A stretch of 64,000 nt of DNA from Geminicoccaceae bacterium (GTDB taxonomy: Bacteria; Pseudomonadota; Alphaproteobacteria; Geminicoccales; Geminicoccaceae): NCBI GenBank assembly GCA_028285265.1, contig JANQPX010000032.1:366247-430246 (forward strand). The letters run 5' to 3'. The notes under the pieces were generated by a model. The model saw only the letters and a list, made by a program, of their open reading frames with translations, did no database searches and was not told the origin of the DNA. Made by a program: the position numbers and the translations under genes. Of this stretch, positions 57,667 through 64,000 are shown one piece after another. How positions within the stretch are numbered: the first letter of the stretch is position 1; every line of letters starts with the position of its first letter.

Positions 57667-59235
57667 ATGAATAAGAACACCGTCGAAGAGGTGATCAGCC
57701 GGTTCGGTTCGCAACAACGGGTCGCCGAACTTTTGGGCATCTGGCAAACGGCAGTTAGTGGTTGGGTCCGTCGCGGCGCCATTCCCGCCAGACGTCAAGA
57801 GCAGTTGTTAACGATTGCCCAACGAGAAGGTGTCAAACTGACACCCGAGGACTTTTTTGCCGTAAGGCCGCCCCAACAGGGGAGTGAGTGGTTGAGCACC
57901 GAAACCGGAATTCAGCAAACCATGCATGAGGGCAGCAACGTGATCCCGATGAACTCCACCGCGAACAACGATGACGCCAAGCCGCCTAGTCTCGGCGGTA
58001 AAGATCTCTACGAGATTGGCGACATCCCGCCGCTCGGCCATGTGCCAAAGAATATGTATGCCTGGGCGATCCGTCGCGAACGCCATGGCGACCCTAGCAC
58101 AGCCATGCTGCAGGAAGTCGTGCCGACGCCGATTCCAGAAAGCGATGAGGTGTTGGTCATGGTGATGGCTGCTGGCGTCAATTACAATGGCGTCTGGGCG
58201 TCTCTGGGCCTGCCCATCTCCCCCTTCGACGTCCATAAGGCCGAATATCATATCGCTGGCTCGGATGCCTCCGGCATTGTTTGGGCCGTCGGCTCACGCG
58301 TGAAGCGCTGGAAGGTCGGTGATGAAGTCGTCATCCACTGCAACCAGGACGACGGCGACGACGAGGAGTGCAATGGCGGCGACCCCATGAACTCGCCCAG
58401 CCAGCGCATATGGGGCTATGAAACGCCTGACGGTTCGTTTGCTCAATTTTGCGCGGTTCAGTCACGCCAACTCATGCCGCGGCCGCGCCATCTCACTTGG
58501 GAAGAAAGCGGTTGCTACGTGCTGACCCACGCTACCGCATATCGCATGCTGTTCGGGCATTCTCCGCATCACTTGAAACCGGGCAACAACGTGCTCGTCT
58601 GGGGCGGCGCCGGCGGTCTTGGCTCAATGGCCATTCAGATTATCGCGGCCTCCGGTGGCAATGCCATTGCGGTGATTTCGGAGGAGGACAAACGCGACTT
58701 TGTTGAGAGCCTTGGCGCAAAGGGGGTGATCAACCGGAAGGACTTCGACTGTTGGGGCCAACTTCCTGACGTTGACGATGCCGACGGCTATCGCGATTAC
58801 ATGAAGAGGGTACGCGAGTTCGGCAAAGCCATTTGGGCCGTCACTGGCAAGGGCAACGATGTCGATATCGTGTTCGAGCACCCTGGCGAAGCAACCTTCC
58901 CGGTTTCAGCCTTTGTCGTCAAACGGGGCGGCATGGTCGTGATCTGCGCCGGCACCACTGGGTACAACCTCACGCTCGATGCGCGCTTCATGTGGATGCG
59001 ACAAAAGCGCATGCAAGGCAGCCACTTCGCCAATCTGAAGCAAGCGAGCATGGCCAACGACATGGTCATCAATCGCAAAGTCGACCCCTGCATGTCCGAG
59101 GTGTTCTCCTGGAAGGACATTCCGAGGGCCCATGAAAAAATGCGCAAGAATGAGCACAAACCCGGCAACATGGCGGTCCTCGTCCAGGCCAAACGTCCAG
59201 GCATGCGCACCTTAGAAGAAGCACAGGACAGCTAG
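57667..59235 (+). CDS. ccr: crotonyl-CoA carboxylase/reductase with N-terminal helix-turn-helix domain
   Basis: A 522-residue frame combining two parts. Residues ~1-65 form a Cro/YdaS-like helix-turn-helix (FGSQQRVAELLGIWQTAVSGW, then VRRGAIPARRQEQLL). Residues ~110-520 are Ccr, which reductively carboxylates crotonyl-CoA with NADPH and CO2 to ethylmalonyl-CoA: GGKDLYEIGDIPPLGHVPKN, AAGVNYNGVWASLG, the dinucleotide fold VLVWGGAGGLGSMAIQI and GSHFANLKQASMAND. Ordinary Ccr is about 430 residues. The ATG at 57667 has AAGGAG nine bases upstream, whereas internal ATGs at 57922 and 57949 lack a good site, so the fusion is probably made. A Ser/Asn-rich linker (66-108) joins the parts. The divergent gene is ecm. 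Confidence 0.9.
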   Translation: MNKNTVEEVISRFGSQQRVAELLGIWQTAVSGWVRRGAIPARRQEQLLTIAQREGVKLTPEDFFAVRPPQQGSEWLSTETGIQQTMHEGSNVIPMNSTANNDDAKPPSLGGKDLYEIGDIPPLGHVPKNMYAWAIRRERHGDPSTAMLQEVVPTPIPESDEVLVMVMAAGVNYNGVWASLGLPISPFDVHKAEYHIAGSDASGIVWAVGSRVKRWKVGDEVVIHCNQDDGDDEECNGGDPMNSPSQRIWGYETPDGSFAQFCAVQSRQLMPRPRHLTWEESGCYVLTHATAYRMLFGHSPHHLKPGNNVLVWGGAGGLGSMAIQIIAASGGNAIAVISEEDKRDFVESLGAKGVINRKDFDCWGQLPDVDDADGYRDYMKRVREFGKAIWAVTGKGNDVDIVFEHPGEATFPVSAFVVKRGGMVVICAGTTGYNLTLDARFMWMRQKRMQGSHFANLKQASMANDMVINRKVDPCMSEVFSWKDIPRAHEKMRKNEHKPGNMAVLVQAKRPGMRTLEEAQDS

Positions 59236-59407
59236 GGTGCGGAGATCATCCGCTTACCACCGCGATCTTGACCCAACGGCTTGGTGAACAAGGTTGCACT
59301 ATCGGCAGATGGTCATCGCGTCGGTCCCATGATCCCAGGGGCCGACGCATCTGGTTTGACTGAACGTCTTGGATAAGTTCTCCAAACTCCGGCAAGTGGA
59401 AGACATC

Positions 59408-61072
59408 ATGGCGACGGCGACGTTAATGCAGGACGGTGACGAAAAAACGCTTCTTCGCCAAGCAGGTGCGGCTGTCGAGGCCATCGACGAGCTTCTGCAA
59501 CAGGCGATCGCGTGCGTTCGACAGCGCGTGAGTGACGATGACGACCTTCAGGCGTCACTGCTCGATCAGGAACAACGGGCCGTTCATGGGCTCGCCTGGC
59601 TCGCGACCTATGTTGAATCCTTGCGCCAAATGCAGGCGTGGGCTGAGCGCCTCCATGGCGATGGAGCTTTCGGCGAACGCGAGCAGTTAATCCTCAAGCT
59701 CGCTTTTTCCGAATACTTGGCTCGTATCGCCGGCGGTATACCGATGAACCAGGTTGAAACCGTTCGGCTTTGCGATCTCGGTCTTCCCTTGGATGCCGGT
59801 CTCAATCATCCCGACATTCGCGTCATGCTTCCGAAGGCCGATGATCGCCAAACTCGCGCACGTCTGGCCGAGCTGATGGGCGATGGCCAATTCGGCGATT
59901 GGGCGCTGGACGACGAAACCCTTGATATGATCCGGGATCAGTTTCGCCGCTTTGCCGACGAGCAAGTGGCCCCGTTTGCCCAAGGTTGGCATGAGCGCGA
60001 CGCCTTGATTCCTGATGCTGTCGTCGAGGCCGTCGCCGAGCTCGGCGTGTTTGGTCTGACCATTCCAGAAGACCAAGGCGGACTCGGACTTGGAAAAGCG
60101 TCGATGTGCGTGGTCACCGAAGAACTCTCTCGAGGCTACATCGGTGTTGGCTCCCTCGGCACGCGCTCTGAAATCGCTGCCGAACTCATCCGCCTTGGTG
60201 GCACACCGGAACAGCAGGCCCACTATCTCCCGAAAATCGCCTCCGGTGAGATCTTGCCGACGGCCGTCTTCACCGAGCCCAATACAGGGTCCGATCTCGC
60301 GTCCCTTCAGACGCGCGCGACCTTTGCGAACGGTTTCTACCAGATTCAAGGATCGAAAACCTGGATTACCCATGCCGCACGCGCCGACCTGATGACGATC
60401 CTTTGCCGTACACAGCCGAATGAGCCCGGCTATCGCGGCCTCTCCATTCTACTCGCGGAAAAACCGCGGGGCACCGACGATGATCCCTTTCCGATCGACG
60501 GTCTAAGCGGCGGTGAGATCCCCGTGCTCGGTTATCGCGGGATGAAAGAGTATACGCTCTCCTTTGATGACTTCACCGTTCCGGCTTCCGGCCTTTTGGG
60601 CGGCGTCGAAGGCCAAGGTTTTAAGCAGCTCATGGCAACCTTCGAAAGTGCTCGGATCCAAACGGCCGCTCGCGCTGTCGGTGTCGCGCAAAACGCTCTT
60701 GATGTGGCTCTGACCTATGCGAAGGATCGCGTGCAGTTCAAAAAGCCCCTCTACGCCTTCCCACGTGTTGCCGACAAACTCACCTGGATGGCCGTAGAAG
60801 TGATGATCGCTCGTCAACTTACGCTCTACTCTGCACGACAAAAAGACGCCGACAAACGCTGCGATCTCGAAGCCGGTATGGCCAAATTAATCGGCGCCCA
60901 TGTTGCTTGGAGTGCGGCCGACAATGCCCTTCAGATCCATGGTGGCAACGGCTATGCCGAGGAATATCCGATCAGCCGGATTTTCTGCGATGCGCGCATT
61001 TTGAATATCTTTGAAGGCGCCGCTGAAATCCAAGCCCAAGTGATCGCACGACGCTTGCTACAGCAGCGATAA
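59408..61072 (+). CDS. mcd: (2S)-methylsuccinyl-CoA dehydrogenase
   Basis: A 554-residue acyl-CoA dehydrogenase family enzyme that oxidises (2S)-methylsuccinyl-CoA to mesaconyl-CoA. It has an N-terminal extension of about 150 residues typical of Mcd, then the FAD-binding dehydrogenase domain with FGLTIPEDQGGLGLG, FTEPNTGSDLASLQTRA, GSKTWITHAARADLM, and the C-terminal NALQIHGGNGYAEEYPISRIFCDARIL. The ATG at 59408 starts about where Mcd proteins begin; the frame is open 13 codons further to a TTG. It follows ccr by 170 bases on the same strand. With ecm and ccr it gives three consecutive steps of the ethylmalonyl-CoA pathway. Confidence 0.92.
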   Translation: MATATLMQDGDEKTLLRQAGAAVEAIDELLQQAIACVRQRVSDDDDLQASLLDQEQRAVHGLAWLATYVESLRQMQAWAERLHGDGAFGEREQLILKLAFSEYLARIAGGIPMNQVETVRLCDLGLPLDAGLNHPDIRVMLPKADDRQTRARLAELMGDGQFGDWALDDETLDMIRDQFRRFADEQVAPFAQGWHERDALIPDAVVEAVAELGVFGLTIPEDQGGLGLGKASMCVVTEELSRGYIGVGSLGTRSEIAAELIRLGGTPEQQAHYLPKIASGEILPTAVFTEPNTGSDLASLQTRATFANGFYQIQGSKTWITHAARADLMTILCRTQPNEPGYRGLSILLAEKPRGTDDDPFPIDGLSGGEIPVLGYRGMKEYTLSFDDFTVPASGLLGGVEGQGFKQLMATFESARIQTAARAVGVAQNALDVALTYAKDRVQFKKPLYAFPRVADKLTWMAVEVMIARQLTLYSARQKDADKRCDLEAGMAKLIGAHVAWSAADNALQIHGGNGYAEEYPISRIFCDARILNIFEGAAEIQAQVIARRLLQQR

Positions 61073-61105
61073 GCCGACGCCTTATCGCTCGTTTGTTGAC
61101 CGCAC

Positions 61106-61140
61106 AAAAAGAACGCGCCGGCAGCATGGGCTGCCAGCGC
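61106..61140 (-). terminator. terminator after the OmpA-domain gene
   Basis: An 11-bp stem (61115-61125 with 61130-61140, one C/A mismatch) closes a four-base loop. On the minus strand it is followed by TTCTTTTT, giving a good intrinsic terminator for the leftward OmpA-domain gene whose stop is at 61178. It may also slow transcripts coming from mcd. Confidence 0.78.
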
Positions 61141-61177
61141 TTCTCATTCGATGCGAAACCTTAGATAGGTTCAGCGT

Positions 61178-61771
61178 CTACTCGTCTGACTGGATGGCTG
61201 CACGGCGATTTTGACGCATGGCGACACCATCTTCCGTGGCAACTGCCAGATCGGTCTCGCCACGACCCATGGTCCGGACGGAGTCAGCTGGGATGCCAGC
61301 CGCAACGAGGGCCGCTGCAATCGTCTCGGCACGCCGCTCAGAGAGGTCCATATTGTACTCATCCGGACCGGAGCGATCAGCGTGGCCGCGAACAACGATC
61401 TTGCTCGGACCATTCTCCTTAACGGCGGCGATGATCTCGTCGAGCAAAGCCGTATCCTCGGCATCAAGCTGATCCGAGTCGAGCCCGAAGTAGACCAAGC
61501 CGTCATTCGGTAGGCTTGCCGGCACGGCTTCTGCTGTTTCTGTTTCCGTCTCGGTCTCCGTTTCGGTCTCGACCGCGGCGGTTTGCTGTGGGCAAGGCTC
61601 ACTGCTGCCCAGCAACAAGGGCTTGCCCGAGCTGGTGAGGACCTGGTCCTCATCACTCTCGATGACACCACCGCAAAGATCGTCGCGGCCATCGTGCGCG
61701 AAGGAAGGAGTCGCGCCGACCAACAACGCAGCGGCGGCGACGGCAGAAAAACCGAAGTACTTGTTCAACAT
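61178..61771 (-). CDS. secreted OmpA-domain protein, paralogue 1
   Basis: A 197-residue periplasmic or outer-membrane-associated protein. The signal (YFGFSAVAAAALLVGATPSFA) is followed by a short cysteine-containing segment (HDGRDDLCGGVIESDEDQV...SSEPC), a Glu-Thr repeat (ET six times) and an OmpA/MotB peptidoglycan-binding domain with LVYFGLDSDQLDAEDTALLD, VVRGHADRSGPDEYNMDLSE and MRQNRRAAI. The ATG at 61771 follows GAGGGGG. It is similar in order and motifs to the next leftward gene at 62126. It lacks a visible beta-barrel, so it probably binds the cell wall rather than forming a pore. Confidence 0.88.
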   Translation of the reverse strand: MLNKYFGFSAVAAAALLVGATPSFAHDGRDDLCGGVIESDEDQVLTSSGKPLLLGSSEPCPQQTAAVETETETETETETAEAVPASLPNDGLVYFGLDSDQLDAEDTALLDEIIAAVKENGPSKIVVRGHADRSGPDEYNMDLSERRAETIAAALVAAGIPADSVRTMGRGETDLAVATEDGVAMRQNRRAAIQSDE

Positions 61772-62125
61772 GAGGTGCCCCCTCAATTTTCGTGGTTTAC
61801 CGATGCAGCACCTGAGGTGAGTCGCCGTGACCTACGGCCTGCACCACCGCACGATGCAAAGTAGACACCAATCCAAGATCTGCACCCGACGTTCGTCTGC
61901 GGCGAGATGTTAGAAAAATTGAGCGTCTAACGTAAACATGCCGTAGAATAACCCTGCGTCCTCGTCAACGGTCCATTCGTTTTTTCAATGAAAAGAACGC
62001 GGTAAACCTGTGATTATAGCGCTTCGGTTTCTGTTTACTTTATCAAATCAACTTTTGGTTAAATATTGTCACGCACCGGCATGCCGCGGAAAGATCAGCT
62101 GCCAGCGCGTGACAAGGCTCGGCGA
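61772..62125. other. AT-rich intergenic region between the OmpA paralogues
   Basis: About 350 bases, AT-rich from 61910 to 62070, likely to hold the promoter for paralogue 1. A long-range inverted repeat, TTGTCACGC (62066-62074) with GCGTGACAA (62107-62115), lies just beyond the stop of paralogue 2 and might stop its transcript, though no proper T-tract follows. No gene is visible. Confidence 0.45.
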
Positions 62126-62728
62126 TTAGTACCCTGGCGTCACGCTAACGCGACGATTGCTGGCTTCACGCGTACCGTCTGGGGTAGTGACCGCGAGCTC
62201 GTCTTCGCCCGAGGCACCGCGGGTAATGATACCTGCCGGCACGCCTGCATCGATCAAGGCGGCGGCAACGCTGTTGGCCCGTGCTTCCGACAGTTTTTTG
62301 TTCAGATCAGCCGAACCAGAAGTGTCAGCAAAACCAACGACGTTGACGGCAACCGGCGATGTGGCCATCAACGAGGTCACATAGGCGTCAACCTCCGCTT
62401 GCGCGCCTGCATCAAGTGTCTTCTCATTGACATCGAAGTACACGATCAGCGGCTCGACCACAGCAACCGGTTCCTCAGCGGGTTCCGGTGTCGGCTCGGG
62501 TGCGGCAACATTTTCGACCGCAGCCTTGTCGGCATCATCATCGGGACAATCCGTCGTGTTGCTATGGGCAATCTCGTCATCGTCCGATTCACGTACGGGT
62601 TCGCCATCGCCATCAAGGATAACATTGCAAAGGCTCTTGTCCTCATGCGCAACACCGGCTGCGGGAAAACCAGCGAAACAAACGAGCATGACGACAGCTA
62701 ACGACGCGCCTGCCAGATTGCGTTTCAT
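62126..62728 (-). CDS. secreted OmpA-domain protein, paralogue 2
   Basis: A 200-residue protein. The signal peptide (GASLAVVMLVCFAGFPAAGVA) is followed by HEDKSLCNVILDGDGEPV and a second cysteine in NTTDC, an acidic/Pro-Glu linker (PEPTPEPAEEP) and an OmpA-type domain with LIVYFDVNEKTLDAGAQ, VVGFADTSGSADLNKKLSE and EASNRRVSV. The N-terminal Cys-containing segment, linker and domain order match paralogue 1, so a tandem duplication with divergence is likely. The ATG at 62728 is preceded by AAGGATCGAG. Confidence 0.86.
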   Translation of the reverse strand: MKRNLAGASLAVVMLVCFAGFPAAGVAHEDKSLCNVILDGDGEPVRESDDDEIAHSNTTDCPDDDADKAAVENVAAPEPTPEPAEEPVAVVEPLIVYFDVNEKTLDAGAQAEVDAYVTSLMATSPVAVNVVGFADTSGSADLNKKLSEARANSVAAALIDAGVPAGIITRGASGEDELAVTTPDGTREASNRRVSVTPGY

Positions 62729-63269
62729 GGATCTCGATCCTTCAAAAGGGTTAAGGGAGCAAAACGAGCGTGGCACGGCACTTGCCGCCAACGGTCATGC
62801 CGAAAGCATGACGCCAATTTCGATCGAGATGACAACGATCAAGGTTCGCACGCGAACCGACTTGCTCGTTGCTCCTACAGCAGGCCGTGAAAACGCTTGA
62901 TCGCGCTGCCACAGTCCTCCGTCACACGAGTTCATGGGTGGTACAGATCTTTGCGTTCAACTTCAAGTCTTGGAAAATTGTAGAGATCTCGATTTCGAAC
63001 AGACCGCCGTCCAAGGCCGGGATTCGACCGTCACCTCCAAGGCGTCGTCTGGCGGACGTGATCGACCAGGTTGACCGATCGATCACGTTAGAGAACGCCT
63101 TCGTCTGATGGTGGACAACGGGAAGCTACCTTGCTCAGGAATGGTTGAGATGTGGACGGGCATCAAACGCAAAGCGTTGACGATCGCTCGCCAAGCACCC
63201 TAAAGACAATTAGCGGCCGTTATCCGCGTGGGTCGCTGAAAGCGACGACCGTCTAACTAAAGACGAAGA
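62729..63269. other. intergenic region between divergent OmpA and rfbC genes
   Basis: About 540 bases holding the promoters of OmpA paralogue 2 (leftward) and rfbC (rightward). A GTCGCT-GAA-AGCGAC hairpin at 63232-63246 lies in the rfbC leader, 23 bases before its start. I found no supported gene; a plus-strand open frame at 62869-63108 looks like chance. Confidence 0.4.
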
Positions 63270-63851
63270 ATGGACGTCATCGAGACTGATCTGCCTGAAG
63301 TCAAGCTCATCACGCCGCGGCGGTTCGGCGACAGGAGGGGCTTATTCTCCGAGACTTATAATCGGCGTGCCTTTGCCGAGATCGGTGTCCCGGGCGAGTT
63401 TGTTCAAGACAATTACGCCTATTCAGCGGAACGCGGAACGCTGCGTGGTTTGCATTTCCAAGCGCCACCTGCGGCCCAGACCAAGCTGGTGCGCGTGTTG
63501 CGCGGCGCGATCTTAGATGTCGTTGTGGACCTTCGCCACGGCTCGCCGCGTTTCGGCCAACACATCATGGTGGAGCTGACCGCCGAGAGTGGCCAGCAGA
63601 TCCTTTGTCCCAAAGGCTTTGCGCATGGTGTGTTGACCCTGACACCCAACACCGAGATTGCCTATAAGGTTGACGCCTACTATGCACCTGAGCTTGATTT
63701 CGGCGTGCGGTTTGATGATCCCGATCTCGGGATCGACTGGCCGCTGCCGGAGAGCAAGATGATCGTGTGCGATCGGGATCGATATCAACCGTTCTTCCGC
63801 GATCTACCTAGAATTTTTACGTTTTCTAAGCCTGGATGCTTCACACTCTAA
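63270..63851 (+). CDS. rfbC: dTDP-4-dehydrorhamnose 3,5-epimerase
   Basis: A 193-residue cupin-fold epimerase of dTDP-L-rhamnose synthesis. FGDRRGLFSETYNRRAF, FVQDNYAYSAERGTLRGLHFQ (catalytic His in GLHFQ), VRVLRGAILDVVVDLRHGSP and CPKGFAHGVLTLTPNTEIAYKVDAYYAPE match RfbC throughout. The product is a sugar donor for O-antigen or exopolysaccharide. The ribosome binding site is weak. It is followed 50 bases on by an epimerase/dehydratase-type gene, so a nucleotide-sugar cluster seems to begin here and continue to the right. The other rhamnose genes are not visible. Confidence 0.93.
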   Translation: MDVIETDLPEVKLITPRRFGDRRGLFSETYNRRAFAEIGVPGEFVQDNYAYSAERGTLRGLHFQAPPAAQTKLVRVLRGAILDVVVDLRHGSPRFGQHIMVELTAESGQQILCPKGFAHGVLTLTPNTEIAYKVDAYYAPELDFGVRFDDPDLGIDWPLPESKMIVCDRDRYQPFFRDLPRIFTFSKPGCFTL

Positions 63852-63901
63852 AGGGGGGCGTGATCCCCTCGTCGCTAATCACTTAACAGAGAGACGCTGA
63901 T

Positions 63902-64000
63902 ATGGAACGTGTTTTGGTAACCGGTGGTGGTGGTTATATTGGGACGACGCTGGTGCCGATGCTGCTGGCGGGCGGCTATCAGGTCCGCGTTTTGGACCGG
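63902..64000 (+). CDS. NAD-dependent epimerase/dehydratase, N-terminal part
   Basis: The first 33 codons of a gene cut by the right edge. VLVTGGGGYIGTTLVPMLL is the Rossmann glycine motif (GxxGxxG) of the extended short-chain dehydrogenases, and VRVLDR follows. AGAGAG precedes the ATG. It follows rfbC on the same strand, so it is probably a nucleotide-sugar epimerase, dehydratase or reductase; the exact type cannot be told from this fragment. Confidence 0.8.
   Translation, partial: MERVLVTGGGGYIGTTLVPMLLAGGYQVRVLDR

Noticed and set aside
1..64000. tRNA or rRNA genes, CRISPR arrays, insertion sequences, prophage
   Set aside because: I found no cloverleaf, rRNA segment, regular spacer-repeat array, transposase frame or phage gene on either strand.

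Overview
The window is about 64 kb of moderately GC-rich DNA with dense genes, many start/stop overlaps and few real gaps. The gene content points to an alphaproteobacterial chromosome: a giant NAD-dependent glutamate dehydrogenase, the membrane-bound ferritin MbfA, a SUF operon led by an Rrf2 regulator, an ethylmalonyl-CoA pathway cluster and an mnmG-rsmG-parA-parB locus with two exact parS sequences. The last item suggests the window lies near the chromosome origin. I saw no rRNA, tRNA, CRISPR array, insertion sequence or phage gene.

Layout, left to right. 0-5 kb: end of a YnjC/YnjD-type ABC importer, a WcaJ-type sugar transferase with a clear terminator, a carboxymuconolactone-decarboxylase-like protein and an isolated phosphopantetheinyl transferase in comparatively AT-rich DNA. 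5-9.4 kb: a leftward operon of hydroxypyruvate isomerase, D-2-hydroxyacid dehydrogenase and IolD. 9.6-15.2 kb: an envelope/electron-transfer region with a small lipoprotein, a lone formate dehydrogenase cytochrome b subunit, an acidic single-pass protein, a WD40-cytochrome c fusion, a 42-residue membrane protein and another lipoprotein. 15.2-30.7 kb: MbfA, a zinc-ribbon microprotein, the lysine-catabolic pair davB-davA, assorted enzymes, the ydbH-ynbE-ydbL envelope operon, spermidine synthase, a membrane nucleotide cyclase, an entericidin-like lipoprotein and an acetyltransferase.

30.8-46 kb is the core-function block: glutamate dehydrogenase, parS, mnmG, rsmG with an embedded parS, parA, parB, then the convergent SUF operon (Rrf2 regulator, sufB, C, D, S, T). 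An IscR-type dyad sits just upstream of the regulator gene. 46-55 kb holds a radical SAM protein with a small partner, an S9 peptidase, a dCache/HAMP nucleotide cyclase, esterases, glutamyl-Q tRNA(Asp) synthetase and a TPR membrane protein.

55.5-61.1 kb is the most notable part. Ethylmalonyl-CoA mutase is divergent from crotonyl-CoA carboxylase/reductase, followed by methylsuccinyl-CoA dehydrogenase: three enzymes of one acetyl-CoA assimilation route. The crotonyl-CoA carboxylase/reductase frame carries an N-terminal Cro/YdaS-like helix-turn-helix of about 65 residues. Its ribosome binding site directs translation from the start of that domain, and just upstream lie four TTAA elements at exact 15-bp spacing forming a nested dyad. 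This looks like an enzyme that could also bind DNA and regulate its own locus, which is inference. The window ends with two paralogous secreted OmpA-domain proteins, RfbC and the start of a nucleotide-sugar epimerase/dehydratase.
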